A stretch of 64,000 nt of DNA from Pseudomonas rustica (GTDB taxonomy: Bacteria; Pseudomonadota; Gammaproteobacteria; Pseudomonadales; Pseudomonadaceae). This document shows, one piece after another, positions 17,250 through 25,149 of this stretch (position 1 is its first letter; every line of letters begins with the position of its first letter). The notes under the pieces are model-generated. The model saw only the letters and a list, made by a program, of their open reading frames with translations, searched no databases and was not told the DNA's origin. The translations under genes and the position numbers were made by a program. The DNA is taken from contig NZ_JAGYHF010000009.1 of the NCBI RefSeq assembly GCF_018336155.1, forward strand, positions 186,001-250,000, read 5' to 3'.

Positions 17250-17376
17250 AAGCCCCCAATTCCCTGGACGCTTTAGAGCGCACCCGGCTGGCCGACAGCT
17301 GCCGGTCATGAAGGGCAGAAATCGGCCAATAGCGGACTTACGCATCACAGGAACTCGGACGACTATTTCTGGACAG

Positions 17377-18405
17377 CTAGATGTCCCCCAAGTGCGCATT
17401 ACTGCGCCATTTTCCTGGCGGACTATTAGTCCAGCGATTGAATGCCCGCGAAAAACTGGCCGTCTCGGCGTAGCCCAGACGCAGAGCGATGCTGGCGAGG
17501 TCCAGGTGTGAGTCCCTCAGCAGGCGCTCGGCCAGACGCAGCTTGATCTGCTCGTTCAGCTGTTGAAAGGCATGGCCTTCCTTCGCCAGACGGCGATGCA
17601 GGGTGCGCTCTGATAGCCCAAGACGTTGCGCCACGCTGCGACTGCTGAGCAGAGTCGACGAATCACGGATCAGCACCTGCTGCACCAAGCGTGCGGTGGG
17701 CGCCTTGACCAGACTGTGCGATATATCGAGACAAAACCGTTCGCATTGCTGCTCGCCCTCACTGAAGGCACTGATGTGTGCCTGCGGTAAGCTGAACTGC
17801 AGGTCAGCAGTTGAAAACAGTATGCCGTTACGTGCTGCCTCGAAATTGACCGGATAGGAAAATTCGCGCTCCAGTGTGGCCAGATCCGTCGGCGCGCTGG
17901 CCATCATCTCCACAGCCAAAGGCACTGGTGGCCGCTGCAGCAACTCGCAGGCTACGCCCAGGCAGGCGGACAGTCCGCGTTCGATAACAAAGGCGCGGGC
18001 GTCCTGCGGCAGCACGCTGGCATCGAACAGCAGCCAGGTGCCGCGCCGGTCTGCCTCGATCCGCGCCGGGCAGAGGGTCAGTGCCAGCAACTGGAAACGG
18101 CTGAAGGTGGCAAACGCCTCACCGAGCGTGCGACTGGCCAACATGGTGAAACCCAGCAGCCCCAGCGATGTCAGGTGGTAGCGCTGCCCTGCGACGAAAC
18201 CCAGGCCTGGTCTGCCGGCGTGCGTCAGCAGATTACGGATCACCGCCAGTTCTTGCCATGCCTCGATCTGCGCATTGCGCTGCAGCAGTGTTTCGTTGGA
18301 AATGGCACTGCCAATCAGGCAGTTGGCAGCCTCCACACCTTCGGCCTCGGCAGTATCCAGCAGGTAACGTACGCCGGTCAGGTTACGCTTTTGGCGCCAG
18401 TCCAT
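17377..18405 (-). CDS. AraC-family transcriptional regulator
   Basis: A 342-residue regulator of the OruR/ArgR-like AraC group. The N-terminal Arabinose_bd domain (about 20-200) has GRPGLGFVAGQRYHLTSLGL and LGFTMLASRTLGEA. The C-terminal AraC double helix-turn-helix (about 245-335) has SVAQRLGLSERTLHRRLA and the signature ASIALRLGYAETASFSRAF followed by RWTNSPPG. It lies opposite to the dioxygenase gene at 18521 with a 115-bp gap, so it probably controls that gene and the hydratase behind it. The ligand may be the substrate of those enzymes. Confidence 0.9.
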   Translation of the reverse strand: MDWRQKRNLTGVRYLLDTAEAEGVEAANCLIGSAISNETLLQRNAQIEAWQELAVIRNLLTHAGRPGLGFVAGQRYHLTSLGLLGFTMLASRTLGEAFATFSRFQLLALTLCPARIEADRRGTWLLFDASVLPQDARAFVIERGLSACLGVACELLQRPPVPLAVEMMASAPTDLATLEREFSYPVNFEAARNGILFSTADLQFSLPQAHISAFSEGEQQCERFCLDISHSLVKAPTARLVQQVLIRDSSTLLSSRSVAQRLGLSERTLHRRLAKEGHAFQQLNEQIKLRLAERLLRDSHLDLASIALRLGYAETASFSRAFNRWTNSPPGKWRSNAHLGDI

Positions 18406-18430
18406 CAGACTATCCTCAGTGTTTTGGCAG

Positions 18431-18456
18431 TGATTATCATTTTTTGGCGGTAATCA
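18431..18456 (+). promoter_or_regulatory. Candidate regulator-binding dyad upstream of TauD-type gene
   Basis: TGATTA (18431-18436) and TAATCA (18451-18456) form an inverted repeat 14 bases apart in the divergent gap between the AraC gene and the dioxygenase gene. Its position suits a binding site for the AraC regulator, but no functional evidence is visible. Confidence 0.3.
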
Positions 18457-18520
18457 TCATGGCCAGCCTAGCAGTCACCTCGCATTCTGTAATTACTTCA
18501 AAACAGCAAGAGTGCGAGCC

Positions 18521-19417
18521 ATGAGCGAATTCATCTACACCCTGCCCAGCCACAACCGTGCCGCGAGTTACAAAAATATCCGTGTAAACCCGACCACCGG
18601 CGCAATCGGTGCGGATGTAGAGGGTCTCGATCTGACGCGCCTGAGCGACGAAGGCTTCGTTGAACTGCGCCAGGCCTTGCTCGCGCACAAAGTCATATTT
18701 ATCCGCGACCAGGCCCTAAGTGTCAGCGATCTGGAGCGCGTCACCCAGCATCTCGGCGAGTTTGGCCGCGAGCCCTATGTGACTTGCATGGACGACCACC
18801 CGCATGTCGTACATGTGGTCAAGGAAGCCGATGAAAAGGCGCCATTCGTATTCGGCGGAGCCTGGCATACCGACTGGACCTTCCAGGAACGCCCGCCGGC
18901 CTTCACTCTGCTCTACGGGCATGACATCCCACCCTACGGTGGCGACACGTGCTATGCCAACCTGGCGCTGGCTTATGAGTGGCTATCGCCTGGAATGCAG
19001 GCGCTGCTAGAGAACCTCGATGCGGTGCACAGCCCGGAGATGGCCTATGGGGTCAACGCCAAGCACAACGCGCTGCTGGAAAACATGGCGATCAACTACG
19101 GCAGCGACACCTCGAATGACGAGCGCAGCCACCCGCTGGTAACCCGTCACCCGGAAACCGGTAAGAAGGTGTTGTTCATCAATCCGGCCTACACCACCGG
19201 CATCAAAGGCCTGCGCTCGGAAGAGTCGCGTCCGCTGCTGGATTACCTGTTCAATCTGGCTACGTCAGAAGCCTTCACCTGTCGTATGCGCTGGCGTCAG
19301 GGCACCCTGGCGATCTGGGACAATCGCAGCACCTGGCACATGCCGGTGGCCGACTACCACGGCATGCGTCGCGAAATGTTCCGTACCACCGTAGTTGGCG
19401 GGGCGCCAAGCCGATGA
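18521..19417 (+). CDS. TauD/TfdA-family Fe(II)/2-oxoglutarate dioxygenase
   Basis: A 298-residue enzyme starting at ATG 18521. The iron ligands are visible: His116 and Asp118 in GAWHTDWTFQERPP and the distal His in WDNRSTWHMPVADY. The 2-oxoglutarate-binding Arg is likely in HGMRREMFRTTV. The family oxidises sulphonates, aryloxyalkanoates and related acids with release of CO2 from 2-oxoglutarate. Substrate cannot be read from sequence. It overlaps the next gene by ATGA, so oxygenase and hydratase are made together. Upstream GTG at 18512 would add three residues; I prefer the ATG. Confidence 0.88.
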   Translation: MSEFIYTLPSHNRAASYKNIRVNPTTGAIGADVEGLDLTRLSDEGFVELRQALLAHKVIFIRDQALSVSDLERVTQHLGEFGREPYVTCMDDHPHVVHVVKEADEKAPFVFGGAWHTDWTFQERPPAFTLLYGHDIPPYGGDTCYANLALAYEWLSPGMQALLENLDAVHSPEMAYGVNAKHNALLENMAINYGSDTSNDERSHPLVTRHPETGKKVLFINPAYTTGIKGLRSEESRPLLDYLFNLATSEAFTCRMRWRQGTLAIWDNRSTWHMPVADYHGMRREMFRTTVVGGAPSR

Positions 19418-20211
19418 GCGCGCTGACCGCTATCACCGACGCGCGCTTGCTGGGCGCGGCCAATAGTCTGGCGACGGCACGTAGCCAACGCCGACCTGGC
19501 CCGCTGGTCAGTAAAACCTTTGTCCTGGCCAGTCTGGGCGAGGCCTACCAAGTACAGACCGCCGCCATGCATCAGGCCTTGGCACAAGGCAGTCATCTTT
19601 CCGGGGCCAAGGCAGGCTTGACCTCGGCTGCACTTCGCGCGGCGCTCAAGGTCGAGGAACCGCTGTATGGCTGGTTGTTCGCAGACACCGCCTGCCTTTC
19701 AGGCGAAGCCGTCGCCTGGGAGCGCCTGCTGCAACCAAAAGTCGAAATCGAACTGGCGCTGGTACTGAGTCATGATCTGCCGGCCACCGAGATCGACCAG
19801 CAACAGCTGTTGTCCAGTATCGCCGGAGTAGTCCCTGCGCTAGAAATCAACGGCTCGGCCTTCGCTGACGGGCAGTTAACCCTGCTCGATGCAGTGGCCG
19901 ACAATCTGTCTTCCGGTCTGTATGTGCTGGGCGATCAGAGAGTGCCTGTGGCGCAATTGCCCAAGGCGCCGTTGCTGGCCAGCCTGAACAAGAATGGCCA
20001 ACAACTGCTACTCGATACACCAATCGAACTGGAAAGCTGTCTGGCCACGGGGCTGTGGCTGGCAAACAAGATGGCCTCGCTCGGCCAGCCACTACGGGCC
20101 GGAGCTGTGCTGCTGACCGGAGCGCTGGCACCTGCCTTCGAGATTTCTCGTGGCGACCAACTGAGTTTTCAGGTCGTCGGGCTCGGGGCAGTTATGTGTT
20201 CTTTCAGTTGA
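19414..20211 (+). CDS. 2-keto-4-pentenoate hydratase/4-oxalocrotonate decarboxylase-family protein
   Basis: A 265-residue member of the FAA-hydrolase superfamily, close to MhpD/DmpH/DmpE-type hydratases and decarboxylases. Visible features are SGAKAGLTSAALRAAL (the family G-x-K-I/A-G-L-T pattern), the metal-site segment KVEIELALVLSHDL and VVPALEINGSAFAD, and the ending GDQLSFQVVGLGAVMCSF. It would act on a 2-oxo-enoic acid. It is coupled to the TauD-type oxygenase by an ATGA overlap. The pair with its AraC regulator looks like a short catabolic module; the compound degraded is unknown. Confidence 0.8.
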   Translation: MSALTAITDARLLGAANSLATARSQRRPGPLVSKTFVLASLGEAYQVQTAAMHQALAQGSHLSGAKAGLTSAALRAALKVEEPLYGWLFADTACLSGEAVAWERLLQPKVEIELALVLSHDLPATEIDQQQLLSSIAGVVPALEINGSAFADGQLTLLDAVADNLSSGLYVLGDQRVPVAQLPKAPLLASLNKNGQQLLLDTPIELESCLATGLWLANKMASLGQPLRAGAVLLTGALAPAFEISRGDQLSFQVVGLGAVMCSFS

Positions 20212-20280
20212 TACAGCCGTTGCCCGGCCGTCAAGCGACAGCTTCGGGTCGGATGCAGCCCTTCGTAACTGACTGCAGTC

Positions 20281-20306
20281 GGCCAGAAGCGGCCAGAAGC
20301 GGCCAG
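20281..20306 (+). repeat. Tandem 10-bp repeat
   Basis: The unit GGCCAGAAGC occurs 2.6 times in tandem. Single degenerate copies (GGCCAGAAGCGG-like) occur near 13285 and 17320, so this is an expanded version of a short intergenic Pseudomonas repeat. Confidence 0.6.
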
Positions 20307-20341
20307 TGATCCCAGTAAATAAATCCGTCCCCTTTTCTCCA

Positions 20342-20560
20342 AAACTGCCAGACGACGACACCCTGGCCGGCGAAGAAACCGCCCACTACACCGGCGTGTT
20401 TGCTTGGTACCGCGACAAGAAAACCGGCCAACAAATGAAGGTCACCGCCGGCGAGCAAACCGGACCGCGCAAACTTACGCACCTGTATTCCAGCAAGGCC
20501 AATGCTGAGAAGGCGGTCGAGCGGGAGTGGGGACGGATGCAGGATAGGTTTGCAGCATAA
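20342..20560 (+). pseudogene. Fragment of a phage late-control D (tail) protein
   Basis: About 72 residues are open: a stretch beginning KLPDDDTLAGEETAHYTGVF and later DKKTGQQMKVTAGEQTG, LTHLYSSKANAEKAVEREW. From memory this corresponds to the C-terminal end of P2-like gpD/late-control D proteins, which end in the same way (tail-side domain, then a KANAEKA-type helix). The rest of the gene (over 250 residues) is missing, and the flanks hold repeat sequence rather than other tail genes. I read it as a remnant of a degraded prophage carried in the island. Confidence 0.5.
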
Positions 20561-20728
20561 TTTTTCACGTTCGATATGATCAAAATCGGTTATGTTGGCG
20601 TCTAGGGAGAACAGCCGGTCAGTCATGAGAAATCCGCTCCTTTGCCCTTATAAAAAGTGTTCAGCACCCACCACAGTTGTCGTACAGTTAACTTACAAGT
20701 ACGCCACCACATCAAACAAGGATGTATC

Positions 20729-21988
20729 GTGAAAAATATATTTCCAGGCCACTTTCGCCCCAAAAAAGAAGAGCTAAATACACACTGGGAAGAGTCAATA
20801 TTTATTGTTGATGCGAACGTATTGCTAAATTTATATCGATATTCAGAAGTCACTAGAAAAGAGCTTGAGAAATCTATCGAAGGAGTAAAAGACAAAATCT
20901 TCATCCCGCACCAAGCGGCAAAAGAATTCTTGAAAAACAGGCTAATCGTAACATCTGGACAATCTAAAGAATACGAAACAGCAATCACAACAATAAATGA
21001 CCTTGTAAGAAAAATATCAAGCAAGGACAGACACCCATTCATCGAAGAAATACACCTTACAGCCCTAAATGAATTATCCGAGTCAATTATTGCAAGCCTC
21101 ACCACCCAAAAGGAAACTCTTCTTAGAAAATTAACAGACGATGAAATCCTTGACTTCATAGAGAAGATATTTGACGGAAAAACCGGAAAGCCATTTGAAA
21201 GCGCAAGAATTGATGAAATATTATCCGAAGGCGCAATAAGATACGAAAGAAGCATACCTCCAGGATACAAAGACAAAGCAAAAGACTCGAGCGATGACGC
21301 CACGCGAAAATATGGCGACCTGATTGTATGGCTGCAATGCATTGATTACGCCAAAGAAAATAAGCGCTCCGTCATATTCGTAACAGATGACAAAAAAGAA
21401 GATTGGTGGCAAGAGCAGGCAGGAAAAACAATAGGGCCTAGAACCGAACTCATCGAAGAATTTAAAAAAGAAACGAACAAAGATTTCTGGATGTACTCTG
21501 TAAGTAGTTTTATCAAAGAATCAGCAGACAGAAAGCAACAAGTAATAAGCGATGACATATTTGAAGAGATCGAAAATATCAGAGAGGACCTAGAAGAACT
21601 ACAAAGACTTAAAGATCGAAAATCAAAAAACGAACCATCAATAGAAATCTTCCAAGAAACGCACGCATCAAGTGAAACTATAAATACTGGCATTATTGAA
21701 GTATTTCTTAATAACGACATGAACTATGCCACAGGAAGCGGAAAATTCTCACCGCCGCTTATAGGTATCCCGAATTTCAATGTAACACTTATTGGCTCAC
21801 CTGATGACGCAAGCAAAAACATCGGAATAAGTTATGGCTGCGGCACCACTAAAGACTTCAATGTACACATGAAAGCAAGAGGCGGCATATTAAGCACCGG
21901 CAGCTATGTTTTTAAATACGAAGCAGAATATATAAATAGCCAGCCAAGTGAAATCAATTCAATCAACACTGACACATGCAGCGTATAG
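20729..21988 (+). CDS. PIN-like DUF4935 protein, candidate defence RNase
   Basis: A protein of about 419 residues with start GTG 20729 (VKNIFPGHFRPKKEEL) behind CAAGGATG; longer in-frame starts lack a site. The first 270 residues form a PIN-like domain of the DUF4935 type: IFIVDANVLLNLYRYSE (first acidic residues), HQAAKEFLKNR, KYGDLIVWLQ and VIFVTDDKKEDWW (last acidic pair). The C-terminal 130 residues are coiled coil (EEIENIREDLEELQRLKD) plus an unrecognised beta-rich tail. It is clearly more AT-rich than its neighbours, a sign of separate acquisition. DUF4935 proteins often sit in defence islands. No antitoxin gene is next to it. Confidence 0.75.
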   Translation: MKNIFPGHFRPKKEELNTHWEESIFIVDANVLLNLYRYSEVTRKELEKSIEGVKDKIFIPHQAAKEFLKNRLIVTSGQSKEYETAITTINDLVRKISSKDRHPFIEEIHLTALNELSESIIASLTTQKETLLRKLTDDEILDFIEKIFDGKTGKPFESARIDEILSEGAIRYERSIPPGYKDKAKDSSDDATRKYGDLIVWLQCIDYAKENKRSVIFVTDDKKEDWWQEQAGKTIGPRTELIEEFKKETNKDFWMYSVSSFIKESADRKQQVISDDIFEEIENIREDLEELQRLKDRKSKNEPSIEIFQETHASSETINTGIIEVFLNNDMNYATGSGKFSPPLIGIPNFNVTLIGSPDDASKNIGISYGCGTTKDFNVHMKARGGILSTGSYVFKYEAEYINSQPSEINSINTDTCSV

Positions 21989-22016
21989 TTAAAAAATGGA
22001 GCGGATTTCTTGAAAG

Positions 22017-22070
22017 AATAATAGGGATCAGATCACGTTTTCCGGAGGGAATTAATCGTGGCCTGACCCC
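22017..22070 (+). repeat. Repeat copy A after the DUF4935 gene, with imperfect inverted arms
   Basis: The sequence starts AATAATAGGGATCAGATCAC at 22017 and includes GGAGGGAATTAA. GGGATCAGATCACG (22024-22037) and CGTGGCCTGACCCC (22057-22070) form an imperfect inverted repeat. A close copy of the left half lies after the next gene at 23081. Confidence 0.6.
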
Positions 22071-22170
22071 TTTTGTCCCTGCTGCGTGCAGCATATCTCC
22101 AACACGACCAATAAAAACTTATACCGAACACATGCACTCTAAAAGCAAGATCTCACATGGAGTTTAGGTT

Positions 22171-23073
22171 TTGAGCATAAAACGAACTCAAGTCTTATTA
22201 ATTGGAGGGGCATTTAGCGCTGTAATTTTATACGCACTACTCCTCATCTACCTGTCGTGGCCAATAGATGAAATATCCATCAATAAGGCAGGCGTTTTCG
22301 GCGACAGCTTTGGAATATTAACTTCTTTATTTTCCGCCTTAGCATTTACTGGCATGATCACTGCAATTTCGCTTCAAAAAGAAGAATTAAGTTTACAGCG
22401 AGAAGAACTAGCTGCCACAAGAAAAGAAATATCCGCACAGAAAGAAGTACTAATGAAGCAGAGCTTCAATGATAACTTTTATAGGCTGCTTGATTACTAT
22501 AAAGACAACCTAGATCAATTATCCGTCAGAAAAACTAACGAGCAAGAGTACACTTCCGGCGTCGGTGCCTTAAAGTACCTACTAGATAAATTTTCTAGCT
22601 CGCAAATCGAATATAATAAGTACTATGACCCACACCAAGAAGACAAGCTAAAGGTATTTGAGCACCACTTATTTCTTGATATTCACGGAATACTAATGCG
22701 CCAAACAAGATACCTAGGCACACTTAGAAGCCTTCTTAGCTTAGTTGAAAGCCAAGTTAAAAATTCGGAAAAGGAGACTTACTGGGAGATCATCACCTCC
22801 CAGCTAACCGTACACGAGGTTAAATATATTTTCTATAATTGCCTAACAGACCTTGATGACAGATTCGTAAGCCTAGTATTAAAAAGTGGAATTCTTCAAA
22901 ATAGAATTCCATTCTCCGGAATACCTAACTCGCACATCTTTGTTTTTCAGAAAAACCACAACATCTATATACCTAAAGAATCTCTGAAAGCAAAAAAACT
23001 ACATTCAAGGAAAGAAATTAGAGCCATTAAAAGACACCTTAGAGACAAGGAAAATGGCACTGCAAGCATATAA
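22171..23073 (+). CDS. Putative phage abortive infection protein (putAbiC type)
   Basis: A 300-residue protein starting at TTG 22171, preceded by GGAG eight bases upstream. Two membrane helices at the N-terminus (about 8-28 and 42-65) are followed by a coiled coil (QKEELSLQREELAATRKE) and a helical cytosolic domain beginning QSFNDNFYRLLDYYKDNLD. The last pattern (F-x-D/N-x-FY-x-LL-x-x-Y/H) is the mark of the putative-AbiC family (PF16872). Related AbiC proteins of lactococci stop phage growth by abortive infection; for this family the activity is predicted. It is AT-rich like the DUF4935 gene upstream. Confidence 0.75.
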   Translation: MSIKRTQVLLIGGAFSAVILYALLLIYLSWPIDEISINKAGVFGDSFGILTSLFSALAFTGMITAISLQKEELSLQREELAATRKEISAQKEVLMKQSFNDNFYRLLDYYKDNLDQLSVRKTNEQEYTSGVGALKYLLDKFSSSQIEYNKYYDPHQEDKLKVFEHHLFLDIHGILMRQTRYLGTLRSLLSLVESQVKNSEKETYWEIITSQLTVHEVKYIFYNCLTDLDDRFVSLVLKSGILQNRIPFSGIPNSHIFVFQKNHNIYIPKESLKAKKLHSRKEIRAIKRHLRDKENGTASI

Positions 23074-23080
23074 CAAATTT

Positions 23081-23126
23081 AATAATAGGCGTCAGACCAC
23101 GCTCTATGGGAGGAGGGAACAATTAA
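23081..23126 (+). repeat. Repeat copy B after the putAbiC gene
   Basis: This copy begins AATAATAGGCGTCAGACCAC eight bases after the stop and continues to GGAGGGAACAATTAA. It matches the repeat at 22017 over about 40 positions with a few changes and small insertions, so two neighbouring defence-type genes carry the same 3'-flank. Confidence 0.6.
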
Positions 23127-23342
23127 GTACAGGGATCGTAGCCGCATCAAGGAGATTTCGCATAAAGACCGAGTCGATCCGGTCTTGCTGGATACTAAAT
23201 GGCCACTTTTTGTCCGAACTCGCGCCTTCATGAAGGGCTGCTATGGGTCGGCTGCGGCCCGTGGCGACAGGAAGAAAACGGCTAAATTTTTTTCTAGCAG
23301 ATGAACTACACTCACATCTCCTCAGACAAGGAGTAGTCGCTC

Positions 23343-23579
23343 ATGGGTAAACTCGTTCTTTCTCGTCGTCTAGACGAAAGCATCAAAATCTCCATCAATC
23401 CAAATACCGTGGATATTGATGCGCTTCTTGCTGCCCTAACGAAAGGCATCACCGTTACCTTGGCTGAAATTGGGTGCGGTCAAGTAAGGCTACTTGTTGA
23501 TGCCCCTGCGTGCATCAGGGTTGACCGAACTGAATGGGAAGCCGCAGACGCCTTTCACGCAAGAGCACATAGCAATTGA
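23343..23579 (+). CDS. RsmN/RsmF-like CsrA-family RNA-binding protein
   Basis: A 78-residue protein with a strong site (AAGGAG) before ATG 23343. It reads as a CsrA fold: strand one KLVLSRRLDESIKISI matches the CsrA start LILTRRxGE, then an inserted helix (VDIDALLAALTKG), then GITVTLAEIGCGQVRLLVDA and PACIRVDRTEWEA. The inserted helix between the first two strands is the special feature of RsmN/RsmF of P. aeruginosa, not of RsmA. Arg62 falls at the position of the RNA-contacting Arg of RsmN. It would bind GGA motifs in mRNA leaders. As a mobile-island copy beside CRISPR-Cas genes it could change host or cargo translation, which is inference. Confidence 0.82.
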   Translation: MGKLVLSRRLDESIKISINPNTVDIDALLAALTKGITVTLAEIGCGQVRLLVDAPACIRVDRTEWEAADAFHARAHSN

Positions 23580-23690
23580 CTTCCCCCGCCCTTAACTAAA
23601 GAAAGTCTGCTTTGGCTTGGCTGCGGACATTTTAGGTGTTTTTACAAAGATAGAGGTGATCAGCTACCCGCAGCAACATGACGTGGTGGG

Positions 23691-23726
23691 CCCTGCCGGG
23701 GGCCGGCAGGGAGGTAATATTTTTTG
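23691..23726 (+). terminator. GC-rich hairpin, possible terminator after the RsmN-like gene
   Basis: A perfect 9-bp stem (CCCTGCCGG/CCGGCAGGG) has a 3-base loop. A run of six to seven T follows after eight other bases. The gap between stem and T-run is longer than ideal, so termination may be weak. Confidence 0.4.
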
Positions 23727-23800
23727 AAAAACTTGAGGCTGCTCGGATGCCCAATATCGTGAGCTTGTTCTGCTTAGGAATCAGCGAACAACTCTGCTGA

Positions 23801-24673
23801 TCACAAATAAAGCCATGGCTGCAACTGTTCGAGATTGCTCACTACGATCTGTTGCGCGCTAGGTTTCGGCTGCACCTTATTGGCGTCGATCTGAAACCGT
23901 TGCAAGACGTACTGCACCAGCGCACCACGGTTAGGCACCACAAGTTTCCCGCCGAGCATGCCGTAATCAATTTCAATGATGCTTTGCTGCTCGGGCTTCA
24001 AGCGCTGATCGGGCTCGATGATCACATCAACCAGGGTGTTCCAGCCTGCATCGGCTTCGCGGCTAAACTCCGAGGTGTCCAGTACCTCCGGCTCACCGCG
24101 CAAACGGCTGAGCACGAAGTCGCGGTACTCGCGGTTCTTTTCACAGTAAGCGCGCACGTGCCAGCGCATGCCGGTGTACACCAGTGTGTGCGGGGCGATC
24201 AGGCGTATCTCTGGCGTAGGGTTGGCCAGCGACACGTACTCGCTTTCTAGCCGCAGTCCTAAGCGGCAAGCCTTGAGCAATGGCCGCAGGATCTCCGGGC
24301 GAATCGACCGATCCGGTACATGCAGCACCTCGGTGTGCGCATAAGCCACCGCTAAGCCTTCGATATGCGTGGCACGCTCATGATTTTGGTTGAGCAGGTG
24401 TAAATAGGCGCTGGCACTTTCATCGATAAATAGCGGCTTGAACTGCTTAGTCGGCACGTACCCCTTCAGATACTTGTCATATGTAAGGTTTTTGGGCGCA
24501 TGTTCATTGATGTAGGTGTTGATGTCTTTGGATGCCTGCTGGCGACTGATGCCAAAGCTTTGAATCAAGTGCCCCGTGGTCAGGCGGCCCTCCCACCAGA
24601 CAATCGTCTCGATTAGCCGATAACGCAGCGCCAGATCCCAGCGTACTTGTTCGATAGTTTGTTTGCGTTTCAT
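23801..24673 (-). CDS. WYL-domain regulator of CapW/BrxR type, divergent from cas3
   Basis: A 290-residue protein with a winged HTH (about 12-60, TTGHLIQSFGISRQQASKDI), a WYL domain (about 130-200, with IAPHTLVYTGMRWHVRAYCE and NREYRDFVLSRL) and a C-terminal WCX domain (from about 225). Length, domain order and the WHVRAYCEKNREYRDF block match the BrxR/CapW repressor family, whose members repress BREX, CBASS and other defence operons. The gene is divergent from cas3, so it is the obvious candidate regulator of this type I-C system. The ligand that would relieve repression is unknown. Confidence 0.85.
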   Translation of the reverse strand: MKRKQTIEQVRWDLALRYRLIETIVWWEGRLTTGHLIQSFGISRQQASKDINTYINEHAPKNLTYDKYLKGYVPTKQFKPLFIDESASAYLHLLNQNHERATHIEGLAVAYAHTEVLHVPDRSIRPEILRPLLKACRLGLRLESEYVSLANPTPEIRLIAPHTLVYTGMRWHVRAYCEKNREYRDFVLSRLRGEPEVLDTSEFSREADAGWNTLVDVIIEPDQRLKPEQQSIIEIDYGMLGGKLVVPNRGALVQYVLQRFQIDANKVQPKPSAQQIVVSNLEQLQPWLYL

Positions 24674-25149
24674 GCTCTAACACCTGTGCGAATAGCTTAC
24701 CTGTATAAGTCCACATCCTAGACCTGTCGGCAAAGAGTGCATATTGTTGGCTGGCTGGCTGAGCGATGCCTGACTGCAGCCGCCAATGAGTAAACATGCG
24801 TGAGCAGTCTCGAGTGGAGCCTGAAAGTAATCGAGTCTGGATGAAGAGCAATGAGATGGAAGTTGACCGTGAGTACAAAAAATTACATGGTAGGCGCGCA
24901 GTTTGTTTTGCCCCTGCTAGGGACAGGGATACTGTGAGGCGAACTGCCCCAAGGCAGGCAGCAGTAATCCAAGGATGGCTTCAGTTGTGTTTCGTCGCGA
25001 TGCGAAATACCCGTGAGAAAGCCACCCTTGTTATTTCAGTAAGCCAACGATGGGCGATGCATAGTTGTGTCCAGCGAGTTCTTTCGGGGCTGTTTGCTCG
25101 TTTAGAACTCATGATCCATGCGTGACAAATGTGGCGGTTGGATAAGCAG
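24674..25149 (+). promoter_or_regulatory. Divergent regulatory region between WYL regulator and cas3
   Basis: This 476-bp gap contains no convincing gene. Three direct copies of ACCTGT occur just upstream of the WYL gene, at 24682, 24699 and 24722; they could be regulator half-sites. Short frames from about 24796 to 25125 have no ribosome binding site and no recognisable product. The promoter of the cas operon should lie in the right half. The length is large for a simple divergent promoter, so an unannotated small RNA or leader peptide is possible. Confidence 0.5.

Noticed and set aside
24796..25125. A 109-codon frame in the gap between the WYL regulator and cas3.
   Set aside because: No ribosome binding site and no recognisable product; the gap is better read as regulatory.
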